Below, piece after piece: positions 50,386-59,766 of a DNA stretch of 62,096 nt. The DNA comes from Bacteroidales bacterium. GTDB lineage: Bacteria; Bacteroidota; Bacteroidia; Bacteroidales; Bacteroidaceae. The notes below the pieces were generated by a model. The model did not search any database and was not told the DNA's origin. It worked only from the letters and a program-made list of their open reading frames with translations. The stretch's first letter is position 1, and every line of letters begins with the position of its first letter. The DNA lies in assembly GCA_022784065.1 (NCBI GenBank), contig JALFUO010000045.1, positions 1 through 62,096 on the forward strand, in the 5' to 3' direction. The position numbers were made by a program, and so were the translations under genes.

Positions 50386-51975
50386 TTACTTCTGGTCGTA
50401 GGCGTGCTTGGGATAATTGATGGTGTAGTGCAGCCCGCGGCTCTCCTTGCGCTCCATGGCCTGGCGCGTGATAAGATAGCCCACGTTAATCATATTGCGG
50501 AGCTCGCAGATGTCGCGCGTGGCTTTCACGCGCTTAAAGAGTTCTTCCGTCTCTTCGTAAAGCAGGTCGAGGCGCGTCCAGGCGCGTTTCAGGCGCAAGT
50601 CGCTGCGCACGATGCCCACATACGACGACATTACTTGCCCCACCTCGCGGACGTCTTGCGCAATGAGCACTTTCTCCTCATTGGAAAGCGTGCCCTCGTC
50701 GTTCCATTCGGGCACGGCGGTGTTGAACTCGTACTCGCCGACATGCTCAAGGCTGTGCTTCGCCGCCGCCTCGGCATACACCACGGCTTCGATGAGCGAG
50801 TTGCTGGCGAGGCGGTTGCCGCCGTGCAGTCCCGTGCAGGAACATTCGCCTATGGCATAGAGGCGGCGTATGCTCGAGCAGGCGTTGAGGTCTACCTTGA
50901 TGCCGCCGCACAGATAATGGGCGCAAGGCGCGACGGGGATATACTCTTTGGTGATGTCGATGCCGATGGAGAGGCATTTGGCGTAGATATTCGGGAAATG
51001 GCGGCGCGTCTCTTCCGCCGGCTTGTGGGTAACGTCGAGGCACACGTGGTCGATGCCATGCTTCTTCATCTCTTTGTCGATGGCACGCGCCACGATGTCG
51101 CGCGGAGCCAATGAGAGGCGCTTGTCGTACTTCTGCATGAACTCCTCGCCGTTGGGCAGGCGCAGTATGCCGCCGTAGCCGCGCATGGCCTCGGTGATAA
51201 GATAGGCGGGGTGCGTCTCGCCGGGGTGGAACAGGGCAGTGGGGTGGAATTGTATGAACTCCATGTCCTGCACGGTGGCTTTGGCGCGATACGCCATGGC
51301 GATGCCGTCACCCGTGGCAATGTTGGGGTTGGTCGTCGTGGCATACACCGCGCCGCAGCCGCCGGTGGCGAGCACCGTGACACGCGAGAGCACTGTATCG
51401 ATCTTGTGCGTATCGGGGTCGAGCACGTACGCGCCGAAACATTCGATGTCGGGCGTGCGGCGGGTCACCTCTACGCCGAGGTGGTGCTGCGTGATGATTT
51501 CCACGGCAAAGTGATTTTCGAGCAGCGTAATATTAGGGTGGCGGCGCACTGCTTCAATCAGGCCGCGCTGTATCTCGAAGCCTGTGTCGTCGGCATGGTG
51601 CAGGATACGGAACTCGGAGTGTCCGCCTTCGCGATGCAGGTCAAACTGCCCGTCTTCTTTCTTATCGAAATTCACGCCCCACTGCACGAGCCGGCGTATG
51701 CCTTCGGGCGCACCTTTTACCACCTGCTCCACGGCGCGGCGGTCGCTGATATAGTCGCCCGCGATGAGCGTGTCTTTGATGTGCTTCTCGAAATCGTCTA
51801 CTTCGAGGTTGGTCACGGAGGCGATACCGCCTTGTGCCTTTGCAGTGTTGGCTTCTTCGATTGATGTTTTGCAAACGAGTGCCACTTTGCCCTTGCCGGC
51901 TTCTGCCACTTGCAGGGCGTAACTCATTCCGGCAACGCCGGAACCGATAATCAGAAAATCAAATTTGCGTACCAT
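50386..51975 (-). CDS. nadB: L-aspartate oxidase
   Basis: 529-residue FAD enzyme oxidising L-aspartate to iminoaspartate for quinolinate and NAD synthesis. FAD motif FDFLIIGSGVAGMSYAL, NTAKAQGGIAS, HREGGHSEFRILHHADDTG, VLATGGCGAVYATTTNP, QFHPTALFHPG, RDIVARAI, and LHGGNRLASNSLIEAVVY. C-terminal helical domain present. Start ATG at 51975 gives the family N-terminus; the longer reading to 52020 is unlikely. nadA/nadC are not in the window. Upstream lie a -7 box and an operator-like palindrome. Confidence 0.95.
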   Translation of the reverse strand: MVRKFDFLIIGSGVAGMSYALQVAEAGKGKVALVCKTSIEEANTAKAQGGIASVTNLEVDDFEKHIKDTLIAGDYISDRRAVEQVVKGAPEGIRRLVQWGVNFDKKEDGQFDLHREGGHSEFRILHHADDTGFEIQRGLIEAVRRHPNITLLENHFAVEIITQHHLGVEVTRRTPDIECFGAYVLDPDTHKIDTVLSRVTVLATGGCGAVYATTTNPNIATGDGIAMAYRAKATVQDMEFIQFHPTALFHPGETHPAYLITEAMRGYGGILRLPNGEEFMQKYDKRLSLAPRDIVARAIDKEMKKHGIDHVCLDVTHKPAEETRRHFPNIYAKCLSIGIDITKEYIPVAPCAHYLCGGIKVDLNACSSIRRLYAIGECSCTGLHGGNRLASNSLIEAVVYAEAAAKHSLEHVGEYEFNTAVPEWNDEGTLSNEEKVLIAQDVREVGQVMSSYVGIVRSDLRLKRAWTRLDLLYEETEELFKRVKATRDICELRNMINVGYLITRQAMERKESRGLHYTINYPKHAYDQK

Positions 51976-52052
51976 TTTACCAGATTTTGGGAAATAGGCT
52001 GCGGCGCGGCACTGAAACAAGCATCGTTTTGCCTCCGCGCGTTATTTTTGGT

Positions 52053-52061
52053 GCAAATCTA
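52053..52061 (-). promoter_or_regulatory. Putative -7 box of nadB
   Basis: TAGATTTGC on the minus strand, 77 bases upstream of the nadB start. Confidence 0.45.
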
Positions 52062-52075
52062 CAAATGTTTTTCCA

Positions 52076-52101
52076 TTATCTGCCCTTATAATAGCAGATA
52101 A
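52076..52101. promoter_or_regulatory. Operator-like palindrome between nadB and M16 gene
   Basis: TTATCTGC (52076-52083) and GCAGATAA (52094-52101), perfect 8-bp arms with a 10-base spacer. It lies immediately upstream of the nadB -7 box (region of the -33 element) and immediately before the plus-strand TAATTTTGC. Binding protein unknown. Confidence 0.45.
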
Positions 52102-52105
52102 TGCG

Positions 52106-52114
52106 TAATTTTGC
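52106..52114 (+). promoter_or_regulatory. Putative -7 box of M16 peptidase gene
   Basis: TAATTTTGC. The start codon is 161 bases downstream, implying a long leader or a second promoter closer to the gene. Confidence 0.35.
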
Positions 52115-52275
52115 AGGCAGATTATATTCGCAAAGTGCGCCCTTTATGCAAAATAGCGGCTTTGAGTACCTATATTAATATTGTATCGCAAGTTTTTCAT
52201 CTTATCTTGTAGCAAACCGCGCGTTTGCTGCGTCTAACCACTAGGAAACTCTTAATCAACTAATATTTTACCATT

Positions 52276-55119
52276 ATGAACATCAAGAAAATCCTCCTGT
52301 CGCTCTTTGCACTGGCTGTCCTCGCGCCGGCGCAGCGCATCGACGCACAGGGAATGCCGCAGATGCCGAAGCTGCCGATTGACAAGGAAGTGCGCTACGG
52401 CAAACTGCCCAACGGACTGACGTATTACATCCGTCACAACGAACTGCCGAAGGATCGCGCCAGTTTCTACATCGCGCAAAAGGTAGGTTCGGTGCAGGAA
52501 GAAGAGTCGCAGCGCGGCCTTGCCCACTTCCTCGAACACATGTGCTTCAACGGCACGCAGCATTTCCCCGGCAACCGCATCGTGGGCTTCTGCGAAAGCA
52601 TCGGCGTTAAGTTCGGTGAGAACCTCAATGCCTACACCTCTACCGACGAGACGGTTTACAACATCAACGACGTGCCCGTTTCGGCCACGAACGTCGATTC
52701 CTGCCTCTACATCTTGCACGACTGGGCCGACGGCCTGCTGCTCGAAGAGAGCGAAATCGACAAGGAGCGCGGCGTAATCCACGAAGAGTGGCGCATGCGT
52801 TCTTCCGGCTCAATGCGCATTATGGAGCGCTGCCTGCCGAAACTCTATCCCGGTTCTCGCTACGGCGAACGCTTCCCCATCGGCCTTATGAGCGTCATCG
52901 ACAACTTCAAGCCGCAGGAACTGCGCAACTATTACGAGAAGTGGTATCGCCCCGACCTCCAAGGCATTATCGTGGTCGGCGACATCGACGTCAATCAAGT
53001 AGAGCAGCGCATCAAGGAAATCTTCTCTTCCATCAAGATGCCTGAAAACGCTGCCGCTTACGAGCACTACCCCGTGCCCGACAACAAGCAGCCGATTTAC
53101 ATTGTGGATAAGGACAAGGAACAGGCTTCCGGCGTTATGCAGGTATTCTTCAAGTCCGACCCCATGCCCGACGAGATTCGCGGCACGCAGATGCAGTACG
53201 TCATGGAAATGATGATCAACCTCGGTTGCTCTGTCATCAACGCCCGTCTTAACGAACTGACGCAAAAGGCCGACTGCCCCTTCTCCGCCGCCGGTTGCGA
53301 CCATGGCAATTATATTGTCAGCAAGACTAAAGACGCGCTTTCTGTATACATTCTTCCCAAACCCGGCAAAGACGCCGAGGCGCTCAACGTAGTGATGCAG
53401 GAACTCGTGCGCGTAAGCCAGCACGGCGTGACCGAAACGGAATTGCTCCGTGCCCGCGATGAGTTTATGAGCCAAATCGAGAAGATTTACAACAACCGCG
53501 ACAAGCAGTACAACAGCTTCTATATCCCGCAGTACGTGCGCCACTTCCTCGAAGACGAGCCTATTCCCGGCATCGAACTGGAGTATCAGCTTTATCAGGC
53601 GCTTGCTACCCAGATGCCCGTTGCCGCTCTCAAGCAGGGCATCGACGAGATGTTTAAGGAAAATTCTACGGAAGAGAACTTCGTTGTCTTCGGCATGTAT
53701 CCCGATAAGGAAGGTTATGCCGTACCCACCGCCGACGCTTTGAAGCAGGCTGTCGAAAAGGCCGCCAAGGCTAAGCTCGAAGCCTACGTGGACAACGTGA
53801 AGAACGAGCCGCTCGTGCCCGTAGTTCCCCAGAAGGGCGACATCATCAGCGTAAAGCCCGCTGCCTTCGGTTACACCTGCTGGACGCTCGGCAACGGCGC
53901 CAAGGTTTATTTCAAGAAGACGGACTTCAACGACAGCGAGGTGCTCTTCTCCGCCACCAGCTTCGGCGGCGAATACAAGGTGAGCGAGAAAGACCAGCTT
54001 AACCTCGACCTCTTCGACATGGTGATGAGCTCCACGGGCTTAGGAAACTTCAAGAGCACGGAACTCGAAAAGAAACTCGCAGGCAAGCAGGCAAGCTGCT
54101 CGCCCGCTCTCGGCGCCGTGACCGACAACCTCTCGGGTTCGTCCACGCCGAAAGACCTCCGCACGCTCTTCGAACTGATTTACCTCCGCTTCCAGAAGCC
54201 CTGCAACGATGTAGACGCTTACAACAACCTCATCTCCCTGCTCAAATCGCAGCTTGAAAATGCAGAGAAATTGCCCGAAATGGCTTTCTCCGACTCTGTC
54301 AAGTCTACAATCTACCAGCACCACCCGCGCCATAAGACGATGAAGGCTGCCGACCTCGACAAGGTCAGCTTCGAGCGCATCAAGCAGATTTATCAGGAAC
54401 GCTTCGCCACGGGCGCAGACTTCGACTTCTACTTCACGGGCAACTTCGACGAAGACAGCCTCCGCCTCTTCGTGGAAACCTACATCGCATCTATGCCCGC
54501 CGTTGCCAAGCGCGAGGAAATGACGAACCTCAACATCAAACCTGCAAAGGGCAAGGTGGACAACCTCTTCACCCGCGCCATGGAAACGCCTAAGGCCAAC
54601 ATCGTTCAGGTTTGGTGGGGCGACCTGCCTTACACGATGAAGGATGGCGTAGTGGCCAACGCACTTGGCGAAATCCTTTCGCAGCGTTATCTCAAGAGCA
54701 TCCGCGAAGAAGGCAGCATGGCTTACAGCGTGGGCGCAGCCGGCGGTGCTTACTTCGGCAAGAACCAAATGTATCAGCTGCAAATCTATTGCCCCGTGAA
54801 ACCCGAAAAGCGCGACTCTGCCCTCTTGCTCATGAAGCAGGGCATCATGGACATCGCAGCCAAGGGCGTAACGGCCGAAGAACTCGATAAGTTCCAGAAA
54901 TTCGAACTGAAAGACTTTGCCGACAAGCAGAAGAAGAACGGCTACTGGCAGAACCTCATCGAAAGCAAGAACATGTGGGGCTTCGATGAGCAGACCGGCT
55001 ATGAAGCCACCATCAGCGGCTTGAAGTCTGAAGATATCCAGAACTTCGTGAAGAACCACTTGCTCAAAGACGGAAACTGCATCACCATTTCGATGCTCCC
55101 CGCCGACTTCAAGGAATAA
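52276..55119 (+). CDS. Exported M16-family zinc peptidase (PqqL-like)
   Basis: 947-residue inverzincin. Signal peptide 1-25 (LLSLFALAVLAPAQRIDAQ). The inverted zinc motif HFLEH is at residues 84-88 and the distal Glu at 164 (IDKERGVIHEE), exactly 76 residues on, as in the family. Two M16 and two M16_C half-domains fill the length (second half begins near residue 545). Probably periplasmic, degrading peptides imported through the outer membrane. Codon use is rather like a well-expressed gene. Monocistronic with its own terminator. Confidence 0.94.
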   Translation: MNIKKILLSLFALAVLAPAQRIDAQGMPQMPKLPIDKEVRYGKLPNGLTYYIRHNELPKDRASFYIAQKVGSVQEEESQRGLAHFLEHMCFNGTQHFPGNRIVGFCESIGVKFGENLNAYTSTDETVYNINDVPVSATNVDSCLYILHDWADGLLLEESEIDKERGVIHEEWRMRSSGSMRIMERCLPKLYPGSRYGERFPIGLMSVIDNFKPQELRNYYEKWYRPDLQGIIVVGDIDVNQVEQRIKEIFSSIKMPENAAAYEHYPVPDNKQPIYIVDKDKEQASGVMQVFFKSDPMPDEIRGTQMQYVMEMMINLGCSVINARLNELTQKADCPFSAAGCDHGNYIVSKTKDALSVYILPKPGKDAEALNVVMQELVRVSQHGVTETELLRARDEFMSQIEKIYNNRDKQYNSFYIPQYVRHFLEDEPIPGIELEYQLYQALATQMPVAALKQGIDEMFKENSTEENFVVFGMYPDKEGYAVPTADALKQAVEKAAKAKLEAYVDNVKNEPLVPVVPQKGDIISVKPAAFGYTCWTLGNGAKVYFKKTDFNDSEVLFSATSFGGEYKVSEKDQLNLDLFDMVMSSTGLGNFKSTELEKKLAGKQASCSPALGAVTDNLSGSSTPKDLRTLFELIYLRFQKPCNDVDAYNNLISLLKSQLENAEKLPEMAFSDSVKSTIYQHHPRHKTMKAADLDKVSFERIKQIYQERFATGADFDFYFTGNFDEDSLRLFVETYIASMPAVAKREEMTNLNIKPAKGKVDNLFTRAMETPKANIVQVWWGDLPYTMKDGVVANALGEILSQRYLKSIREEGSMAYSVGAAGGAYFGKNQMYQLQIYCPVKPEKRDSALLLMKQGIMDIAAKGVTAEELDKFQKFELKDFADKQKKNGYWQNLIESKNMWGFDEQTGYEATISGLKSEDIQNFVKNHLLKDGNCITISMLPADFKE

Positions 55120-55137
55120 AGACACCGACAGTTTAGT

Positions 55138-55173
55138 AAAAAGGAGGAGGAGCACACGCTCTTCCTCCTTTTT
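55138..55173 (+). terminator. Rho-independent terminator of M16 gene
   Basis: 16-base arms AAAAAGGAGGAGGAGC/GCTCTTCCTCCTTTTT (one mismatch) around ACAC. Confidence 0.88.
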
Positions 55174-55241
55174 GGTTGATAAAAAGCCTTGAAGAAATCT
55201 ACAAAGACTGCGGGTTAGATGAATTAGTTGTAGATTTTGAC

Positions 55242-55592
55242 AAAAACCATAAAAACCGCTTGCATCGTTTGAAGCCCAAGGGCACGCCGCCGGGCTTAAC
55301 GCCGAGCCTGAAAGCCTCTTGGCTTTCGCTCGCCCTTAAGCCCAGCGGCTGCGGTCGGTGCCCGCCCGCTTCAAACGCCGCAAGCAAAAAACAGGAAAAA
55401 GTGGACATTTACTTTTTACTGTAAATAGTAAGGACGAGATGCTTTACTTTTTTCTGTTTTTTGCTTGTTCTGTGTGGGCGGGCGGGAACCGACCGCAGCC
55501 TTAACGGATAAAACACGAGGCGAAAGCTCTGCTTTCTGGCTCGGGTTGTATCCGATAAGGCGAGCCGCAGGCCACACAGAACAAGCGGTTTT
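55242..55592. repeat. Paired ~125-nt hairpin elements, site 2
   Basis: Element 2a (55258-55384) is bounded by GCTTGCATCGTTTGAAGC and GCTTCAAACGCCGCAAGC and is an inverted relative of 1b at 18267. Element 2b (55464-55585) is bounded by CTTGTTCTGTGTGGGC and GCCACACAGAACAAGC and is an inverted relative of 1a. Both hold the GCGGTCGGTGCCCGCCCG core (2b inverted). AAAAACCATAAAAACCGC borders the left edge. The 540-base gap between the M16 and deaminase genes contains only this. Confidence 0.8.
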
Positions 55593-55664
55593 GACTGTTT
55601 TTGTTTCATCCACCCAACGAGCAGAGACTATCAACATCATAGCCACTATTAAAAACCTCATACC

Positions 55665-56132
55665 ATGAATCAAGAAGAACTTATGCGCGAGGCCATACGC
55701 CTTGCCTCGGCAAACGTTGAAAACGGCGGCGGACCCTTCGGCGCCGTCATAGCGCGCGGCGGAGAAATCATCGCCACAGGCGTGAACCGCGTCACTGCCA
55801 ACTGCGACCCAACGGCACACGCCGAAGTGTCGGCCATACGTGCGGCGGCGCAGAAACTCGGCACGTTCAACCTCTCCGGCTGCGACATCTACTCTTCCTG
55901 CGAACCCTGCCCCATGTGCCTCGGCGCGATTTACTGGGCACGCCTCGACCGCCTCTTCTACGGCAACACCAAGGCCGACGCCGCCCGCATCGGTTTCGAC
56001 GACGCCTTTATCTACAAAGAACTCGCCCTGCCGCTTTCCGAGCGCACCCTCCGCGCAGAGCAACTCCTCGGAAAGGAAGCCATCGCCACCTTTGAGGCAT
56101 GGGAGCAGAAAACGGACAAAACACCGTATTAA
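55665..56132 (+). CDS. guaD: Guanine deaminase-like nucleoside/nucleobase deaminase
   Basis: 155-residue zinc deaminase of the CDA fold. Zn motifs HAEVSAIRAA (His plus proton-shuttling Glu) and SCEPCPMCLGAI. The later YGNTKADAARIGFDDAFIYKEL and the C-terminal FEAWEQKTDKTPY follow the B. subtilis GuaD pattern (C-terminal swapped segment) rather than tRNA deaminase TadA. Predicted reaction: guanine to xanthine. Cytoplasmic; alone between a repeat pair and gpmI. Confidence 0.82.
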   Translation: MNQEELMREAIRLASANVENGGGPFGAVIARGGEIIATGVNRVTANCDPTAHAEVSAIRAAAQKLGTFNLSGCDIYSSCEPCPMCLGAIYWARLDRLFYGNTKADAARIGFDDAFIYKELALPLSERTLRAEQLLGKEAIATFEAWEQKTDKTPY

Positions 56133-56191
56133 CCACACGCAAAAGACAACTCTCTGCCTACAAAATCGCACTTTTTGCCCCGTAGCCGCGT

Positions 56192-56219
56192 TTTGCGTGT
56201 GAAAGAATTACTAACTTTG
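56192..56219 (+). promoter_or_regulatory. Promoter of gpmI
   Basis: TTTG (56192-56195) and TAACTTTG (56212-56219) with 16-base spacing. Start codon 48 bases downstream. Confidence 0.55.
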
Positions 56220-56267
56220 TAAACGTAAAGTATTCTGTAAGAAAACCTCTAAATTTCTATTCAAAAT

Positions 56268-57803
56268 ATGGCAAAGAAAGCTCTGCTGATGATCCTCGAT
56301 GGTTGGGGCATCGGCACACACGGCAAAGGCGACGTAATCTATCAGACGCCCACGCCTTTCATGGATTCATTGGACGCCGATTATCCGCACTCCCAGCTCC
56401 TCGCCTCGGGCGAGAACGTAGGTTTGCCCGACGGGCAGATGGGTAACTCCGAAGTGGGTCACCTCAACATCGGCGCAGGACGCATCGTCTACCAAGACCT
56501 TGTAAAGATCAACCGCGCCTGCAAGGACGGCAGCATTCTCCAAAATCCCGAAATCGTAAGTGCTTACAGCTACGCCAAGGAGCACGGCAAGAACCTGCAC
56601 CTCATGGGCCTCACCTCCACGGGCGGCGTGCACTCATCGCTCGACCACCTGTTCAAACTCGTGGAAATCTCTAAGGAATACGGCGTTGCCGAGCGCACCT
56701 TCGTGCACTGCTTCATGGACGGCCGCGACACCGACCCGAAGAGCGGCAAGGGCTTCATCGAACTCCTCGACAAGCATTGCGCCGCCAACGGCGCGCACAT
56801 CGCCAGCATCATCGGCCGCTTCTACGCTATGGACCGCGACAAGCGTTGGAACCGCGTGAAGGTGGCTTACGACCAGCTCGTCCACGGCGTTGGACGCAAG
56901 GTGGAAGATATGGTGGAAGGCGTGCAAAGCTGCTACGACACCGACTCCGAAGACCACAAGAACACCGACGAATTTATGGAACCGCTCGTAAATGCGCACG
57001 TAGACGGACGCATTCAAGAGGGCGACGTGGTCATTTTCTTCAACTACCGTAACGACCGCGCCAAGGAACTTACCGTGGTGCTCACCCAGCAGGACATGCC
57101 TGAGGAAGGCATGGCTACCATTCCCGGCCTGCAATATTACTGCATGACGCCTTATGACGCTTCCTTCACCGGCGTGCATATCCTCTTCCCGAAGGAAAAT
57201 GTGGAGAACACGCTCGGCGAATACCTTTCCTCTAAGGGTTTGAAGCAGCTCCACACCGCCGAGACGGAGAAGTACGCCCACGTTACGTTCTTCTTCAACG
57301 GCGGTCGCGAAACGCCTTACGAGGGCGAGGACCGCATTCTCGTGGCTTCGCCTAAGGTGGCTACCTATGACCTGCAGCCCGAAATGTCGGCCTACGAGGT
57401 GAAAGATAAGCTCGTAGCCGCTATCCGCGAGAACAAGTACGACTTCATCGTGGTGAACTTCGCCAACGGCGACATGGTGGGCCACACGGGCATCTATCCC
57501 GCCATCGAAAAGGCTGTAACGGCTGTCGATGCCTGCGTGCGCGACGTGGTGACCGCCGCCAACGAGACGGACTACGAGACCATCATCATTGCCGACCACG
57601 GCAACGCCGACAACGCCCTCAACGAGGACGGCACGCCCAACACGGCGCACTCGCTCAACCCCGTGCCTTTCATCTACGTGACGAAAAACAAGGGCGCAAA
57701 GGTGCAAAACGGCGTTCTGGCCGACGTGGCCCCGAGCATCCTGCACATCATGGGCTTGGAGCAGCCTGCCGAAATGACGGGCAAGAACCTGATTGAAGAT
57801 TAA
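56268..57803 (+). CDS. gpmI: 2,3-bisphosphoglycerate-independent phosphoglycerate mutase
   Basis: 511-residue Mn-dependent glycolytic mutase of the alkaline-phosphatase superfamily. [11 protein letters not shown] provides the first metal Asp, [17 protein letters not shown] the phosphorylated Ser, [14 protein letters not shown] and [12 protein letters not shown] follow, and the C-terminal metal block is [12 protein letters not shown] with [11 protein letters not shown]. Length typical. Single-gene unit with its own promoter and palindromic terminator. Confidence 0.97.
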   Translation: MAKKALLMILDGWGIGTHGKGDVIYQTPTPFMDSLDADYPHSQLLASGENVGLPDGQMGNSEVGHLNIGAGRIVYQDLVKINRACKDGSILQNPEIVSAYSYAKEHGKNLHLMGLTSTGGVHSSLDHLFKLVEISKEYGVAERTFVHCFMDGRDTDPKSGKGFIELLDKHCAANGAHIASIIGRFYAMDRDKRWNRVKVAYDQLVHGVGRKVEDMVEGVQSCYDTDSEDHKNTDEFMEPLVNAHVDGRIQEGDVVIFFNYRNDRAKELTVVLTQQDMPEEGMATIPGLQYYCMTPYDASFTGVHILFPKENVENTLGEYLSSKGLKQLHTAETEKYAHVTFFFNGGRETPYEGEDRILVASPKVATYDLQPEMSAYEVKDKLVAAIRENKYDFIVVNFANGDMVGHTGIYPAIEKAVTAVDACVRDVVTAANETDYETIIIADHGNADNALNEDGTPNTAHSLNPVPFIYVTKNKGAKVQNGVLADVAPSILHIMGLEQPAEMTGKNLIED

Positions 57804-57823
57804 AGGTAGATAATTAGTATTGC

Positions 57824-57863
57824 AAACGCGGTGCCTGGAAATTTCCAGGCACCGCGTTTTTTG
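57824..57863. terminator. Bidirectional terminator
   Basis: Perfect 18-bp loopless palindrome (57824-57841/57842-57859) with core GCGGTGCCTGGAAA and complement, then a T run. Sits between convergent gpmI and rnhB. Confidence 0.88.
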
Positions 57864-57902
57864 TATCTGCGTTAAAGTTTTGAGACCCATAGGGCAAATT
57901 TA

Positions 57903-58481
57903 TCATCCCCGACGAAACGTGAGGCGATGGTAAGGGGTGAGACCGTGGAGCTTGATGCCTTCGCGATGCTCTTTGGTGGGATAGCCTGCGTTGCGGTCCC
58001 AGCCGTAATGGGGATATTCCTCGTGAAGCTGCTTCATATAGTCGTCGCGGTAGGTCTTGGCAAGGATAGAGGCGGCGGCTATCGACATGTATTTGCCGTC
58101 GCCTTTCACTATTGTGTTCCAAGGCGTAAGGCCGTAAGGCGAGAAGCGGTTGCCATCGACGATGATGCGCTCGGGGCGCGGGTCAAGCTGGTCGAGGGCG
58201 CGGTGCATCGCAAGGATAGAGGCACGCAAGATATTGATTTCATCGATTTCCTGCGCCGTAGCGATGCCTATGCCCCAAGCCAAAGCCACGCGTTCTATCT
58301 CTTCGCGCAGCGCGTAGCGCACCGCAGGGGAGAGCTGTTTGGAGTCGTTGAGCAGTTCGTTCTTATAGTCGGGCGGCAGGATAACTGCGGCGGCATACAC
58401 GCTGCCTGCCAAGCAGCCGCGACCGGCTTCGTCGCAGCCGGCTTCGAGCAAAATGTCGGGATTGTAGCGGGCGAGGAGCAT
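57903..58481 (-). CDS. rnhB: Ribonuclease HII
   Basis: 192-residue enzyme removing RNA from RNA-DNA hybrids and single misincorporated ribonucleotides. The catalytic [17 protein letters not shown] motif is at residues 12-28; [19 protein letters not shown] and [21 protein letters not shown] complete the active site. Length typical. It lies 64 bases downstream of sufS on the same strand, so it may share its transcript. Confidence 0.95.
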   Translation of the reverse strand: MLLARYNPDILLEAGCDEAGRGCLAGSVYAAAVILPPDYKNELLNDSKQLSPAVRYALREEIERVALAWGIGIATAQEIDEINILRASILAMHRALDQLDPRPERIIVDGNRFSPYGLTPWNTIVKGDGKYMSIAAASILAKTYRDDYMKQLHEEYPHYGWDRNAGYPTKEHREGIKLHGLTPYHRLTFRRG

Positions 58482-58545
58482 TTTTTAGAGGGGGGTATTT
58501 GAAAGCCGGAAAATCCAGAATATACGGATAATCGGGGCTCTTTTC

Positions 58546-59760
58546 TTAAAACATCTTTCTGACGCGGTCGATACCGGCGACGAGCGCGTCCACTTCGGCG
58601 CGGGTGTTGTAGAGCGCGAAAGAGGCGCGTGCCATAGACTCTACGCCGCAGCGTGCCATGAGCGGCTGGGCGCAATGGTGGCCTGTGCGGATTGCGATGC
58701 CGAGGCGGTCGAGCAGCGTGCCGAGGTCGAGGGGGTGGATATCGCCCACGTTGAAAGAGATGACGGCTTCCTTCTCGCGCGCCGTGCCGTAAATTTTCAT
58801 TCCAGGGATACGGCTCATCTGTTCCATGGCGTAGCGCGTGAGATCTGCTTCATGCGCGGCTATGATGTCCTGCCCTATGCCCCTCACGTAGTCCAAAGCC
58901 ACGGCGAGGGCGTGCGAGCCGACAAAGTCGGGCGTACCTGCTTCAAACTTAAAAGGCAACCGCTCGTAAGTAGTCTTTTCAAACGACACGCGGGCTATCA
59001 TCTCGCCGCCGCCCTGATATGGCGGCATCTTTTCCAAAAGTTCCTCGCGGCCGTAAAGCACGCCGATGCCCGTGGGCCCATATATTTTATGGCCAGAAAA
59101 AGTGAGGAAGTCGCAACCGATGTCTTGCACGTCCACGCGGCGATGGGGCACGCTCTGCGCTCCGTCCACCAGCACCTTTGCGCCATGGGCGTGGGCGATT
59201 GCAGCCATTTCTTTCACGGGGTTCACCGTACCGAGCACATTGCTTACGTGGGCGATGCAAACCAGCCGCGTGCGCGGTGAAAACAGGCTTTTATAGGTTT
59301 CGAGGTCAATCTCGCCCTCGTCGGTCATCGGGACAACTTTGAGAACGATGCCTTTTCGCTCGCGGAGCATCTGCCAAGGCACGATGTTGGAATGGTGCTC
59401 CATCACGCTCACGAGCACTTCGTCGCCCTCTTTAAGGAAAGCCTCGCCAAAGGAGAAAGCCACGAGGTTGAGGCTTTCGGTAGTACCGCGCGTGAAGATA
59501 ATTTCCGCCTCGCTGCGGGCATTGATAAAATTCTGCACATTGGCACGCGCCTGCTCGTGGAGATCCGTGGCCTGCTGCGAAAGATAATGCACGCCCCGAT
59601 GCACGTTGGCGTTCACCGAATAATATTCTTCGGTCATCGCCTCCACCACGGCGCGGGGTTTCTGCGTAGTGGCCGCGTTGTCGAGGTAGACCAGCGGGCG
59701 GTTGTAGACCGTGCGGGAGAGTATGGGAAAATCCTTGCGTATTTCTTCGATGTTGAGCAT
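58546..59760 (-). CDS. sufS: Cysteine desulfurase SufS
   Basis: 404-residue PLP enzyme supplying sulfur for Fe-S cluster assembly. FPILSRTVYNRPLVYLDNAAT, VMEHHSNIVPWQ, VDGAQSVPH, the PLP lysine in SGHKIYGPTGIGVLYG and the catalytic Cys in RTGHHCAQPLM. Group II desulfurase typical of SUF systems. Six bases separate it from sufD, so it belongs to the sufC-sufD-sufS operon. Confidence 0.96.
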   Translation of the reverse strand: MLNIEEIRKDFPILSRTVYNRPLVYLDNAATTQKPRAVVEAMTEEYYSVNANVHRGVHYLSQQATDLHEQARANVQNFINARSEAEIIFTRGTTESLNLVAFSFGEAFLKEGDEVLVSVMEHHSNIVPWQMLRERKGIVLKVVPMTDEGEIDLETYKSLFSPRTRLVCIAHVSNVLGTVNPVKEMAAIAHAHGAKVLVDGAQSVPHRRVDVQDIGCDFLTFSGHKIYGPTGIGVLYGREELLEKMPPYQGGGEMIARVSFEKTTYERLPFKFEAGTPDFVGSHALAVALDYVRGIGQDIIAAHEADLTRYAMEQMSRIPGMKIYGTAREKEAVISFNVGDIHPLDLGTLLDRLGIAIRTGHHCAQPLMARCGVESMARASFALYNTRAEVDALVAGIDRVRKMF

Positions 59761-59766
59761 TGTGGG

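Noticed and set aside
55176-55424. 82-aa ORF in the gap after the M16 gene
   Set aside because: It is a translation of the hairpin repeat DNA; similar peptides appear in other frames of the sister element at 18245-18613.
55665-56132. tRNA adenosine deaminase TadA
   Set aside because: The DAARIGFDD block and C-terminal FEAW...DKTPY fit guanine deaminase better; TadA-specific C-terminal features are missing.
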